A stretch of DNA of 64,000 nt from RECM01 sp047921215 (GCA_047921215.1 JBLRWO010000015.1:1-64000); one strand, 5' to 3'. Numbered from the stretch's first letter, positions 8,264 to 17,712 are shown. Numbers and translations: made by a program. Notes: a model not told the origin generated them from the letters alone.

Positions 8264-9199
8264 TCATGATCCGGTAGCGTTGGTCCTCAACCGGTATACC
8301 CTGTCACGGGATGTGATGTACAGTTCGTTCCTGCCCGGCCCGCCCCAGGCGAGGTTGGTGATGGGCTGTTCAAAGGATATCATCCGCAGCTCCTGTCCGT
8401 CGACGCTGAATACATACAACCCACCCGGCCCGGTGGAATAGACCCGGCCTTGGGTGTCGGTTTTCATGCCGTCTGCGGCCCCGGTGGATCCCCGCTCACC
8501 AACGGAAGCAAACAGAATGGCCTCGCTCGCACGGCCGGCTGAATCCACATCCATCCGCACGATGTTGCCGGTTGCCGTGTCGTTGAAATAGAGTTTCGAC
8601 TCGTCGTGGGAGAGAGTTATACCGTTGGGAAGGTCAAATTCGGTGTAAATCACACTAAGTTCACCATCCGTGTCATAGCGGTATACCCCGGTGAAATCGA
8701 GCTCCTGGTCTTCTTCACCAACTCCAAAATTCGGATCAGTGAAGAACAGGGTGCCGTTGGAATGGTACACCAGGTCGTTGGGACTGTTCAGACGCATCCC
8801 CTCGTACTGAGCGACGATGGTTACAGGAACCCGGTCGGTATCGAGCCGCGATACCCGTCCGGCGTGTTGTGCCAGCACGATGTGCCCGTCCGGATCCATC
8901 GTGATACCATTCGAATTGCCGGACGGCTCAAGGAAAACAGAGGTTCCCTCATCTTCTGACCACTGGTAGACGATATTGGCCGGAATGTCGCTGAAAATGA
9001 GATAGCCGTCGGAGTGCCAGAACGGCCCTTCGGTAAAGCGGAATCCGTCGGCGATCACCTCGGGCACGGCATCCTCCGGAATTACGGGTGTTTCCTGTGG
9101 TGCCTTTTCCTGCGGTGTACAGGCAATTACGGTGAACATTATAAGGGCTGTAATGAGAAAGCTCGTCAAAGTGTAGTGGTGTGCGCTTTTTGTTTTCAT
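8264..9199 (-). CDS. SMP-30/gluconolactonase/LRE family lipoprotein
   Basis: The 311-residue protein has a lipoprotein signal peptide (hydrophobic stretch then VIACTPQ, lipid-modified Cys near 27). It is followed by a six-bladed SMP-30 propeller: GFRFTEGPFW (metal-ligand Glu), LNSPNDLVYHSNGTLFFTDP, LPNGITLSHDESKLYFNDT and DGMKTDTQGRVYSTGPGG. The family hydrolyses sugar lactones or related esters with a divalent metal. The Glu, Asn and Asp metal ligands appear present. It is likely anchored in a membrane facing the periplasm. It lies downstream of the TolC operon on the same strand, separated by 286 bp holding an 11-bp repeat array, so it may be transcribed separately. Confidence 0.88.
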   Translation of the reverse strand: MKTKSAHHYTLTSFLITALIMFTVIACTPQEKAPQETPVIPEDAVPEVIADGFRFTEGPFWHSDGYLIFSDIPANIVYQWSEDEGTSVFLEPSGNSNGITMDPDGHIVLAQHAGRVSRLDTDRVPVTIVAQYEGMRLNSPNDLVYHSNGTLFFTDPNFGVGEEDQELDFTGVYRYDTDGELSVIYTEFDLPNGITLSHDESKLYFNDTATGNIVRMDVDSAGRASEAILFASVGERGSTGAADGMKTDTQGRVYSTGPGGLYVFSVDGQELRMISFEQPITNLAWGGPGRNELYITSRDRVYRLRTNATGS

Positions 9200-9331
9200 C
9201 GCAGTGCGGGTGGGTTTGGAGGTGTTCTCAATTTTTATTGATGGAAATCAGCTAAACGGCTGATTGCTGTAATTCAATTATAATTATTGTTTTTTAGCTT
9301 ACCAACAGGAAAGGCGGCAATAATCCGGATC

Positions 9332-9441
9332 ATCGTCAGTCCATCGTCAGTCTATCGTCAGTCCATCGTCAGTTTAGCGTCAGTTTAGCGTCAGTCTATC
9401 GTCAGTTTATCGTCAGTTTATCGTCAGTTTAGCATCAGTCA
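9332..9441. repeat. 11-bp tandem repeat array, ten copies
   Basis: The unit ATCGTCAGTTT (variants AGCGTCAGTTT, ATCGTCAGTCC, AGCATCAGTCA) occurs ten times without gaps. The array lies between the tolC stop (9486) and the SMP-30 start (9199), so it is in the 5' region of the SMP-30 gene and the 3' region of the efflux operon. The period is close to one helical turn. The rest of this 286-bp interval is AT-rich and holds no gene. Confidence 0.9.
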
Positions 9442-9485
9442 GGTATCATCCATCATCCCCTGAAAAATCGAGGGTACCGGTTTCA

Positions 9486-11057
9486 CTACCTCAGCGCCGG
9501 CCTGCTGTACCCGATTTCCTCGTTCCGTTCGAAATCATACATCGTGAGCCTCCTGAACTGGTAGTACGAAACCCAGTAATCGCTGAGGGTGCTGATGTAA
9601 GCGAAGCGAGCGTTGTCTTTCTCGGCCTGTGCGATCAGGAAGTTGGTGATGTCGATGTTGCCGATCAGGTAGCGGTTCCGGGCCACCTCAAAACGGCGGT
9701 CGGCGATGGTATCGGCTTTGGCTGCAAGTGCCACCTGGGTCTGAAGCTGCAGAAAACGGAGCGTCTGGAAATAGATATCCTGCTCAAGGCTGCGGCGCTG
9801 CAGGTCGATGGAGGTTTCCACCTCGCGGCGCTGGGCCTCGGCTGCTCTCAGTTCCGAAGAGGCCCGTCCCCACTGTACGATCGGAATCTGGAAGGTCACG
9901 TTGAATGTCTGCTGGTCGAGCAGCTCGCGGTACACATCCGGAATGTTGTCGGCCCGCTGGTTCAGCCCGAATGTTGCCGACATGTTCGCACTCAGCCGGC
10001 TGGCGTGGCGCGCACGCGAAATCTCGCGGTCGGCCTCCATCTCCTGCAGGTCGAAAGCGAAGCGGTCGCTCCGGTTCTTCAGGGCTTCGGCCACGGCAAA
10101 ATCGACATCGATGGCAAGCTGTGGTACCTCAAGCGGCGGGATAACCTCGAGTGGCACATCCTGCGGCAGGTTCAGGTGCAGTTTCAGGTTCCGTACTGCG
10201 CGGTCGTATTCGAGCTGCGCGTTGGCCAGTGAGGTTTCAGCATTCAGCAGCGCAAGCTCGCTCTGCAGCAGTTCATTTTCGGCAATCCGCCCGACCTCAA
10301 AACGTCCGCCCGAGATGGTGTAAATGGTATCGTTGATGGCCACGTTAAGGCGGGCATTGTCCACGTTCATCCTGGCGATATAGACCTCGAAAAAGCGCCG
10401 GGCATTCTCAATGGCCACCTCCTCCATCGATTCATGGAATTGTTTGTCGGTGATCTCCTCACGGATACTTTCGGTGCGGATGTTCCAGCGCTGATTGTTA
10501 AACTGGAACAACGGCTGGTTCAGGCCCACTATCAGCGGGCTCGACTGGTAGAAGATGGTATTCGAAGCATTGTCGAGAATCAGGTCAACCCGGTTGATGC
10601 CCGACTGTACGAACAGATTCCCGCCGGTAAGCGGAATATTCTGGTTTACAGCCAGGTTTACCGACGACCGAAGCTGGTTCTGGGCACGGAACTCAACCGT
10701 ACCGTCGCCCTGGGTAATGGGGTTAATAGTACGGTTTACGCCGGGAACATTGCCCTGCAGTACAAGACGCGGATATAGCTGTGCCCGGAAGGCCCGGTAG
10801 TCCCAGCTTCGCTGCTGGTAGCGGTTCATGGCGATCTGCGCGGCCGGGCTCTGCCGCTGGGCGATCCGGATGGCATCGTCGAGGGTGAGGGTGATGATCT
10901 CCTGATCCTGATCCCGGTAATCGTCGCTTGAAGATACGGTCTGGGCCGATGCCGGCAGCCAAAGTAGAATTACAGCAGTCGTAAGGGTTAATACTGTCAG
11001 CAGCGCCCGGCCGGAATGTTGCCGGGCCGGTTTACTGATATACAATAGGTTATTCAT
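9486..11057 (-). CDS. TolC family outer-membrane efflux protein
   Basis: The 523-residue protein starts at the ATG at 11057 (MNNLLYISKP). A signal peptide ends near LPASAQ. Two outer-membrane-efflux repeats follow, rich in Ala, Asn, Gln and Arg alpha-helical segments (for example ALLNAETSLANAQLEYDRAVRNLK in the first and RFEVARNRYLIGNIDITNFLIAQAEKDNA in the second), the standard TolC layout. It forms the trimeric outer-membrane channel of tripartite pumps. The start codon overlaps the stop of the permease gene by 8 bp, so it is the last gene of a tightly coupled adaptor-permease-TolC operon. An upstream in-frame ATG at 11222 would add 55 residues encoded inside the permease gene and is rejected. 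Confidence 0.92.
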   Translation of the reverse strand: MNNLLYISKPARQHSGRALLTVLTLTTAVILLWLPASAQTVSSSDDYRDQDQEIITLTLDDAIRIAQRQSPAAQIAMNRYQQRSWDYRAFRAQLYPRLVLQGNVPGVNRTINPITQGDGTVEFRAQNQLRSSVNLAVNQNIPLTGGNLFVQSGINRVDLILDNASNTIFYQSSPLIVGLNQPLFQFNNQRWNIRTESIREEITDKQFHESMEEVAIENARRFFEVYIARMNVDNARLNVAINDTIYTISGGRFEVGRIAENELLQSELALLNAETSLANAQLEYDRAVRNLKLHLNLPQDVPLEVIPPLEVPQLAIDVDFAVAEALKNRSDRFAFDLQEMEADREISRARHASRLSANMSATFGLNQRADNIPDVYRELLDQQTFNVTFQIPIVQWGRASSELRAAEAQRREVETSIDLQRRSLEQDIYFQTLRFLQLQTQVALAAKADTIADRRFEVARNRYLIGNIDITNFLIAQAEKDNARFAYISTLSDYWVSYYQFRRLTMYDFERNEEIGYSRPALR

Positions 11058-12381
11058 AGCGTAAACTGATTGCCGGATCTTTGGATGCCGCCTGCCGGGC
11101 CGGATAAATCCCGAAGATGAGCCCGATCGAAACCGATACCACAAAAGAGATGATAACCGCAAGCGGCGATATAATGGTGATGATGCCAGTGAAGTGCTGA
11201 ATTCCGTAACTGATGCCGACACCGAGAAGTATTCCGATAATGCCCCCGGTAAGCCCGATGGCCACGGCCTCGAACAGGAACTGAAGCACTACATCTTTAC
11301 GGGTGGCACCCAGCGACATCCTCACGCCGATCTCCCTGGTGCGTTCCAGTACCGATGCCAGCATGATGTTCATAATACCGATGCCGCCAACAATAAGCGA
11401 GATGGAGGCGATGGCCGCAAGTACGATGTTGAAGATGGTACGCGTACGCTGCTCCTGCTCAAGCAGCTGGTCGGGCACAACGACCTGGAAATCGACTACA
11501 TTGTTGTGCCGGCGCTCAAGCATGCGGCTCACAACGCCGGCAACGGATCCCATGTATTCGGTGTCGCTCACGCGTATAACGAGCCGGTCGAGCTGATGGT
11601 AATTACTTCTCTGCTGAGTCTGGTTTCTGTTGGCCGCCGCTTCCTGTACATCCATCACGGAAACATGCGCCCGGTTCCTGTAGCGCAGCAGCGCTGTGGT
11701 TACCGGGGTGTAGATATCCATGTTGTAGTCGCGGATGCCGAGCATCTGAAGGTTTTGCTCGGATACCACGCGCTCTTCAAGTACCCCGATTACCGTAAGC
11801 CAGGTGCTGCCGGCCTTGATCTGACGGCCTATGGCATCCTCGCCGGCAAAAAAGCGGGCCTTTATGCCATGACCGATGATGGCGACAGCCGCGCTGTTTT
11901 CGATGTGGTGATCGAGAAAGTAGGATCCTTCGGCAACACGGTAGTCCTGGCTTTCAAAGAAACGGTTGTTCACACCAACAAGCTTGCCGCTTCGGCGAAG
12001 CCCCGACCGGATGAAGGCCGTCTCAATTTCAATCTCGGGGCTGGTGTATTCAACCTGGGGGATGATCCTGATAATGCTTTCTGCATCTTCGAGCGTAAGG
12101 CCGGGTGAAAAGCGGACCCGCTCGGCCCGCTGGCCGTTCTGGTCTGCCTCATCGATAACCCCCTCAAACTGTTCAGATACCGGCTGGATGATGATATTAT
12201 TGGCTCCTAAAAGCTTGATCTGCTCAATAATCTCCATCTGGGCCCCGGAACCAATGGCGAGCATGGCTATCACCGAGGCCACCCCGAAGATGATGCCCAG
12301 CGACGTGAGCATGGCCCGGAACTTGTTCTGGCCGATCGCCTCCACAGCGATCAGAAAATTGTAGGTAAAATGTTTAATCAC
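11050..12381 (-). CDS. ABC transporter permease, MacB/FtsX type (no ATPase domain)
   Basis: The 443-residue inner-membrane protein has MacB topology. TM1 lies at LGIIFGVASVIAMLAIGSGA, then a ~230-residue periplasmic MacB_PCD domain (Gly-Ala-Asn LGANNIIIQ at its start). Three C-terminal helices form the FtsX domain (MNIMLASVLERTREIGVRMSLGATRKDV signature). There is no Walker A or ABC signature, so energy must come from a separate ATPase. I prefer the GTG at 12381 (VIKHFTYNF), which overlaps the adaptor stop by 8 bp, the same overlap as at the permease-TolC joint. The ATG at 12441 lies deep inside the adaptor gene. Confidence 0.9.
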   Translation of the reverse strand: MIKHFTYNFLIAVEAIGQNKFRAMLTSLGIIFGVASVIAMLAIGSGAQMEIIEQIKLLGANNIIIQPVSEQFEGVIDEADQNGQRAERVRFSPGLTLEDAESIIRIIPQVEYTSPEIEIETAFIRSGLRRSGKLVGVNNRFFESQDYRVAEGSYFLDHHIENSAAVAIIGHGIKARFFAGEDAIGRQIKAGSTWLTVIGVLEERVVSEQNLQMLGIRDYNMDIYTPVTTALLRYRNRAHVSVMDVQEAAANRNQTQQRSNYHQLDRLVIRVSDTEYMGSVAGVVSRMLERRHNNVVDFQVVVPDQLLEQEQRTRTIFNIVLAAIASISLIVGGIGIMNIMLASVLERTREIGVRMSLGATRKDVVLQFLFEAVAIGLTGGIIGILLGVGISYGIQHFTGIITIISPLAVIISFVVSVSIGLIFGIYPARQAASKDPAISLRYE

Positions 12382-13651
12382 GGTTCTGCTGATCTTCGGC
12401 GAGATACCCTTCAAGGTAGACAAAGCTGAGATCACCGGCATTGGCGGGGGTGGAGAGGTAGATCATATCGTCTTCGTTAAGCCCTTCGGTAATGGTGACC
12501 TCGTTTTCGTTCATCAGACCCAGTTCCACCTGCTGCCTGACCGTACGTGTGCCCGATCGTTTGTAGACAAAACTGATATTATCGGCGGTATGTACGGCTT
12601 CAAGGGGTATATATAGAGCGTTTTCGAGGGTATTAACAATGATGTTGTTGCTGGTGGTCATGGCCGGCCGCAGGGTGGTGTCGCTCTCGTTGATCTGAAC
12701 CACCACCTCAAACACTTTGGCATCCGAGTTCGGGCGCTGTTCGCCGATGTTGGCCACCGACAGGATTTCGCCCGTGAGGCCCTTATCGGGGTCGGCATCC
12801 AGCCCTATATGAACCTGCTGCCCACGCCGTACTTTCTGGATGTCGATTTCATTCACATAGGTGAGCGACTCCATAACGGTGAGGTCGGGCAGGGTGGCAA
12901 CGACCGGGTTCCAGCCACTGATCGAAGAGCCGGGACCGCGCCGGCGTCCCTGGTTGTCGCGTCCGTAGATAACCATCCCGTTTTCAGGGGCATTGATCGT
13001 GAACTGATCTAGTACATTCATAAGCATCCGGTAGCCGTTCTCTTCCTTGTTGAACTCGGCTTCAACCTCTCTCATACGGGCCTCGGCCTGCTGGGCCCGG
13101 GTGGCGTAGTTATTGGTCGCCTGGTTGTAATTTCTGACGGCGCGTTCGTAGTCGATCTCGGCCTGTCGCTGCACCGACGGGGCCTCGAATTTCGATTGTT
13201 CCATCACGAGCTGACGCTCTTCCATGGCATACCGTAAATTGATCAGTTCATCCCGGGCTGCCGACAGGGTCAGGGTGGTATCGAGCATCGCCTGTTCCAC
13301 CTGCGAGCGGAGCCGTTCCAGGTTGATCTCCACATCCTGAATCCGGCTGGCGATCTCGGTCCGGTCGAGTTCGGCCACAAAATCACCGGCCTGCACTACG
13401 GTTCCTTCAGGTACAATCCGTTCGATGGCCAGCTGCCAGATGCCCACATTCCGTGCCTGACGCGGACCTGTGATTTCAATGGAATTTTTGGCACGCAGTT
13501 CGCCGGAAGTGTTCACGGTTACCGTAAATGCACCGGTCGACGGCCTGATCTGGATATCGGCCTGTTCGCTGTCGGATCCCGTTGCAAAGTAGAGAACGAG
13601 AATAAAAACAATGGAAATGCCAGCGATGATGCCAAACGTCGATTTTTTCAT
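12374..13651 (-). CDS. HlyD/MacA-like periplasmic adaptor subunit
   Basis: The 425-residue membrane-fusion protein has an N-terminal anchor (TFGIIAGISIVFILVLYFATG) and a split lipoyl-like barrel (EGTVVQAGDFVAELDRTEIA near 80-100). A long coiled-coil hairpin (~100-215) is followed by the second half of the lipoyl domain and beta-barrel domains (QQVHIGLDADPDKGLTGEILSVAN). It would link the permease to TolC across the periplasm. It is the first gene of the operon. The 255 bp upstream contain a 51-bp hairpin-forming repeat and the divergent SpoIID gene. Confidence 0.9.
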   Translation of the reverse strand: MKKSTFGIIAGISIVFILVLYFATGSDSEQADIQIRPSTGAFTVTVNTSGELRAKNSIEITGPRQARNVGIWQLAIERIVPEGTVVQAGDFVAELDRTEIASRIQDVEINLERLRSQVEQAMLDTTLTLSAARDELINLRYAMEERQLVMEQSKFEAPSVQRQAEIDYERAVRNYNQATNNYATRAQQAEARMREVEAEFNKEENGYRMLMNVLDQFTINAPENGMVIYGRDNQGRRRGPGSSISGWNPVVATLPDLTVMESLTYVNEIDIQKVRRGQQVHIGLDADPDKGLTGEILSVANIGEQRPNSDAKVFEVVVQINESDTTLRPAMTTSNNIIVNTLENALYIPLEAVHTADNISFVYKRSGTRTVRQQVELGLMNENEVTITEGLNEDDMIYLSTPANAGDLSFVYLEGYLAEDQQNRD

Positions 13652-13766
13652 GAAAACGGTAGGTTATTGAGAAATATTCTTCCGGTGTTGTAACAGGTAA
13701 TCACAAAACTAACGATTTCGTTTCACAATGACGTATGGATCATAGTAAAAGTTTATTAAGGAGACT

Positions 13767-13817
13767 GAATAACCTGCGAGAGTCCGGAGCGTAGCGGAGG
13801 TCCTCGCAGAGTTATTC
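13767..13817. repeat. 51-bp imperfect palindrome (REP-like hairpin)
   Basis: GAATAACCTGCGAG and CTCGCAGAGTTATTC form outer arms with one bulge. Inside, TCCG and CGGA form a second stem. The element lies between two divergent genes and lacks a T tract on either side, so it does not look like a terminator. Confidence 0.65.
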
Positions 13818-13907
13818 CACCGAACGCCCCTGTGTACGTATATTAATCAGGTGTTGTTCACCAATATTCCCGACCAATATTCATCCATGCATATTTAAAA
13901 ACTATCC

Positions 13908-15434
13908 ATGCCAAACACACAAACCGTATACCATTTCTTATTGGTTCTGCTGGCAGCTGCAGCCGTAAGCTGGAGCTGTGGCGGGCAAACCGGAGAAGAT
14001 GCCCGCTCAGGTACCGATCCGGTATTCCGGGATGAACCGGTGGTAAGGGTGCTTATACTTGATACCACTGAAAGCATTACACTCACTCCGCATGATGACT
14101 GGAAGCTGACATCCGAAGGCCAATCGGAGTTCCGGGGTCCGGGTGATGGGCCACTGGAATTATCGGCCGTGTCGGGCATTATCAGGATCAGCCTGCTGGA
14201 AAACCGGGGCAGCACCTCGACCGTGGATATGCAACCGGAGATGTTGACCTTTGAGGGAGTCCGTGATTTCGCTACACTGACCATCCGCGATGTGCCCTAT
14301 GGCGTAGGATGGTGGTGGGAGGGGAAGGAAGACCGGGAGTATGAAGGGGTGATCCGCATCCATGGCGTGGACGGTGAACGCCTTCAGGTGGTTGTAGAAC
14401 TGCCCCTGGAGCGCTATCTGAAAGGGGTAGTGCCGTATGAGATTGGCGGGGATTCGCCCCTTGAAGCGCTGAAGGCCCAGGCCGTGGCCGCACGCTCCGA
14501 GGCGGTGCGGGCGCTCACCACCCGCCTCTACAGCGGTCCGCACTACGATCTGACCTCCGATGTGCAGAGCCAGGTTTTCAGTGGCAATATCCGGCGTACA
14601 GAGGCGTCGGACCGTTCCGTGGATGAAACAGTGGCCCTGATACTGAGCGAGAACGGGCAGCCTGTGAATGCCTATTATGCGTCGAACTGCGGAGGCCATT
14701 CCGAACTCGTCCGCAACGTTTGGCCCGACCGGCCTGATCCGCTTACCTACCACAGCGCACTCACGGATTCGGATGACCGGAACCTGCTGGACCTCAGCAC
14801 GGAGGAGAGGTTGAGGGAGTGGATCAGCTCGGAGCCGGAGGTATTTTGCAATCCTGACCTCGAACCCGGGTTGCCTGAATGGAGCCGTGCGAATTTCAGA
14901 TGGCAGAGAACATTTACAGGTGATGAGATCAGTAAAATGGTTTCGGCCGGGATTGATCGTAAACGTTTGTCTGCCGGAAAAGATATCGAACAATCAGGCA
15001 GTTCTCAGGGTGATACGGATGATCAGCGTACTCAGGATGCCCAGGGTGATACCTGTGATCAGACTGCTCATGATACTCAGGATGGCATTACCAAATCAGG
15101 CCGGTACCCATCGGATTACGGGCGTCTGACCGGCATCGTTCCGCTGAAACGAGGCCCGTCGGGCAGGATGTACGAAGCCCGGTTCGACTTCGAGCGCGAC
15201 AGTTTTATTGTAACGGGGGAACTGGCGATCAGACAGCTATTTATGCCCCCTTTGCGAAGTGCAGCCTTTGTGACAGACCGTGATGGGGATACCTGGAACC
15301 TGAACGGAGCCGGATGGGGACATGGCGTGGGGATGTGCCAGTCGGGGGCGGTGGCCCAGGCCCTGCAGGGCAGGGATTTTATCGCCATACTGGGGCATTA
15401 TTATCCCGATACGCAGATCATCAAAAGCTACTGA
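13908..15434 (+). CDS. SpoIID/LytB domain protein, probable lipoprotein
   Basis: The 508-residue protein has a hydrophobic leader ending SWSCGG, a likely lipobox. The SpoIID core follows: LPLERYLKGVVPYEIG (~165-180), LEALKAQAVAARSEAV with a conserved Gln-Ala-Val-Ala-Ala-Arg stretch, and YYASNCGGHSE near 255. A C-terminal part has GAGWGHGVGMCQSGAVA near 470. SpoIID is a lytic transglycosylase on denuded peptidoglycan; non-sporulating relatives (LytB type) activate amidases or cut glycan in division or secretion. Between the halves, residues ~355-395 form a Gln/Asp/Ser/Thr-rich insert with degenerate repeats (GDTDDQRTQDAQGDT) not expected in the family. Its function here is unknown. Confidence 0.88.
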   Translation: MPNTQTVYHFLLVLLAAAAVSWSCGGQTGEDARSGTDPVFRDEPVVRVLILDTTESITLTPHDDWKLTSEGQSEFRGPGDGPLELSAVSGIIRISLLENRGSTSTVDMQPEMLTFEGVRDFATLTIRDVPYGVGWWWEGKEDREYEGVIRIHGVDGERLQVVVELPLERYLKGVVPYEIGGDSPLEALKAQAVAARSEAVRALTTRLYSGPHYDLTSDVQSQVFSGNIRRTEASDRSVDETVALILSENGQPVNAYYASNCGGHSELVRNVWPDRPDPLTYHSALTDSDDRNLLDLSTEERLREWISSEPEVFCNPDLEPGLPEWSRANFRWQRTFTGDEISKMVSAGIDRKRLSAGKDIEQSGSSQGDTDDQRTQDAQGDTCDQTAHDTQDGITKSGRYPSDYGRLTGIVPLKRGPSGRMYEARFDFERDSFIVTGELAIRQLFMPPLRSAAFVTDRDGDTWNLNGAGWGHGVGMCQSGAVAQALQGRDFIAILGHYYPDTQIIKSY

Positions 15435-15488
15435 TTGCAGCAGCCCGGCTGCATTATTTCCGGCACCATTCAGCTGCATTTATAGTTG

Positions 15489-17525
15489 CTACGGATACCT
15501 CCCGAACCACTCCAGCATCCGGTCGAGCCTTTCCACAAGGTTTACAGGTTTTCCGCCGCGCGACAGGCCGTGATTTTCGCCCCGGAATACCACCATTTCG
15601 GTGTCGACGCCATTTATTTTGAGCGCGTAGTAGAACTCCTCGCCCTGGCCAACGGGTGTGATCTCGTCCCGGTCGCTGTGGATGATGAGCGTGGGAGTTG
15701 TGATGCGGTCGGCATATTTGAGTGGCGACCGGCCCCAGTAGTAGTCATAATTCTCCCAGATCGTGCCTCCGAATTCCTCCCGCATGGCCTGGGGCGTATA
15801 GGCCTGGGTGCCGGCCTCCGAAATCCAGTTGCTTACGTTGCGCTGGGTAACGGCTGCACGGAACATGCCCGGGTGCTGTGAGATTATCCAGTTGGTGAGG
15901 AACCCCCCGTGGCTGCCGCCGGTGATGTACAGCCGGTCGCGGTCGATCCAGGGGTTACCGGCCAGAGCGCTGTCGAGCCCGGCGATGTTGTCGCGGTAGT
16001 CGGCCCCGCCATAATCGCGGTGCACGGCACTCTGATGGTCGAAACCGTAACCGTGGCTGCCCCGGTAATTGGTGAAAAAGACCGCATATCCTTTGGCTGC
16101 CATCATCTGGTTTTCATGGAACCACTGATGGCCCCACATCCCGCCCGGGCCGCCCTTTATGTTCAGTATGAGGGGCCAGCTCATGCTCTCGTCCCATCCC
16201 ACGGGCTTCATGAGGAAGCCGTGAACACGCATGCCGGCCTCGTTCGTAAACCAGAACGGCTCAACCGGCTGCAGGGCGATGGTGTCGAGCAGGGCTTCGT
16301 TGAAACGGGTGAGCTGCGTTTTCCGTGATCCGTCTGAGCGGGCCACATAGACTTCGGCCAGTTTTTGTTCATCCTCAAGGGTGAAGGCGACCGAACGGCC
16401 GTCGCGGGACTGTGTGACGCCGCTTATTGAAAAGGCCCCGTGCATCACGGTGTTAATGGATCCGTTCCGGGTGTCGATCCGGTAGAGGCCCTGGCCTCCA
16501 CGGTCGCTGGCCTGGAACAGCAGGTGTTGGCTGTCGGGCTGCCAGGTTACGTTCGATGGGTTCAGATCGAGTGTGTTTGCGGCGTTGCGCATATCAGCGC
16601 CGTCCGGCCCTGTCAGATAGATCCATTCCCGCTGGTAGCGACCCTCGGTGAAACTGTACGCGATGGTGTTGCCGTCGGGCGACCAGGCCGCCGATGTTGA
16701 ACGGGCGCCTCCCGGTGTGATGCGGGTGATGGCACCGCTGTCGGCCGGGATAGCGAAAAGATCCATCGTATAGCCGCCTTCGTACTCATTTCCCGTGGTA
16801 TCGGCGTGAAATACGATGGTGCTGCCATCGGCCGACCATGTTGCACCGCCGGCATTCCAGTCTGGCGAGGAGGTGAGCTGCCGGAGGATGTCGCCGGTCA
16901 CATCGTAGACGTGGATGTGGTTCCGTTCCGGGCCCAGTATCCCCGTGCCGTTGGCCTTGTAGAGGGATGTGGTGATGACGTGAATATCGGGTTCGGGTGC
17001 TTTTTTTTCATCACCCGTACCGTTTTCACTGCCGGCCGATTCCTTTTTTTGGTCCGACCTGATCTGTACGAGAATTTTGCTGCCGTCGGGCGACCATTCG
17101 AAACTGCCGATATTGTGCTCCGCAGCTATGAGCGGACGGGCCTCGCCGCCGTCTGTGGGCATCACCCATACTTTGGTGCTGCCGTCGCGATTGGCCAGAA
17201 AAGCCAGTTGCCGTCCATCGGGCGACCATCGTGGCAAACGGTCGGAGGTTCCGGTTGTGTACCTCACCGGGTCGCTGTTACCGGCGGCATCCACCATCCA
17301 GATGCTGCTCTCCCGCGAGCGGCGGTCATCGGATACCACCGAGCGGACAAAGGCGATCCGGCTGCCGTCGGGCGAGATCTGCGTATCGCTCACAAACTGA
17401 AAATGATGGTAATCGGATGGCTGAAGCCCCCGTTTTATATCGCTATCCCGGGCATATAACCCTGAAGCGGCAGAAATGAAGAAAAACATCAGGAGAACAG
17501 GCCAGGCGTAACGCGAAGTGTTCAT
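15489..17525 (-). CDS. S9 family serine peptidase (prolyl oligopeptidase / acylaminoacyl-peptidase type), exported
   Basis: The 678-residue protein has a signal peptide ending near SGLYARD, a WD40-like TolB/PD40 propeller built of SPDGS/G-x-x-I/L-A repeats (~40-400), and a C-terminal alpha/beta hydrolase. Catalytic residues are visible: Ser in GGSHGGFLTNW (~540), Asp in IHSDRDEITPV (~620) and His in RGENHGLSRGG (~655). The family removes dipeptides or acylated residues from peptides, with the propeller gating access. It probably acts in the periplasm in peptide catabolism. It converges with the SpoIID gene (55-bp gap) and lies upstream of nothing else on its strand. Confidence 0.93.
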   Translation of the reverse strand: MNTSRYAWPVLLMFFFISAASGLYARDSDIKRGLQPSDYHHFQFVSDTQISPDGSRIAFVRSVVSDDRRSRESSIWMVDAAGNSDPVRYTTGTSDRLPRWSPDGRQLAFLANRDGSTKVWVMPTDGGEARPLIAAEHNIGSFEWSPDGSKILVQIRSDQKKESAGSENGTGDEKKAPEPDIHVITTSLYKANGTGILGPERNHIHVYDVTGDILRQLTSSPDWNAGGATWSADGSTIVFHADTTGNEYEGGYTMDLFAIPADSGAITRITPGGARSTSAAWSPDGNTIAYSFTEGRYQREWIYLTGPDGADMRNAANTLDLNPSNVTWQPDSQHLLFQASDRGGQGLYRIDTRNGSINTVMHGAFSISGVTQSRDGRSVAFTLEDEQKLAEVYVARSDGSRKTQLTRFNEALLDTIALQPVEPFWFTNEAGMRVHGFLMKPVGWDESMSWPLILNIKGGPGGMWGHQWFHENQMMAAKGYAVFFTNYRGSHGYGFDHQSAVHRDYGGADYRDNIAGLDSALAGNPWIDRDRLYITGGSHGGFLTNWIISQHPGMFRAAVTQRNVSNWISEAGTQAYTPQAMREEFGGTIWENYDYYWGRSPLKYADRITTPTLIIHSDRDEITPVGQGEEFYYALKINGVDTEMVVFRGENHGLSRGGKPVNLVERLDRMLEWFGRYP

Positions 17526-17712
17526 AAAGTGCGGTGTCGGTTTACAGATGGAAGGGGCTGGTTATTATGTAGCATTATTCGTCTTTACAGGAAATATAAA
17601 GGAACGAATCCGGGCGCTATCAGGCAACAGGAAAAAAAAGCCTGCATCGAGCGCGCGGAAAGTGATATTGCGAAAATCACTGGCGCTCGGTGATATCATC
17701 ATGTTTTGGTGA

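Noticed and set aside
9332..9441. 11-bp array as a CRISPR
   Set aside because: The units are contiguous and only 11 bp, with no spacers.
9331..9441. 11-bp array as a TRAP-type (NAG repeat) attenuator
   Set aside because: TRAP sites need NAG triplets every 4-6 bases. Here CAG occurs only every 11 bases, and no tryptophan gene is nearby.
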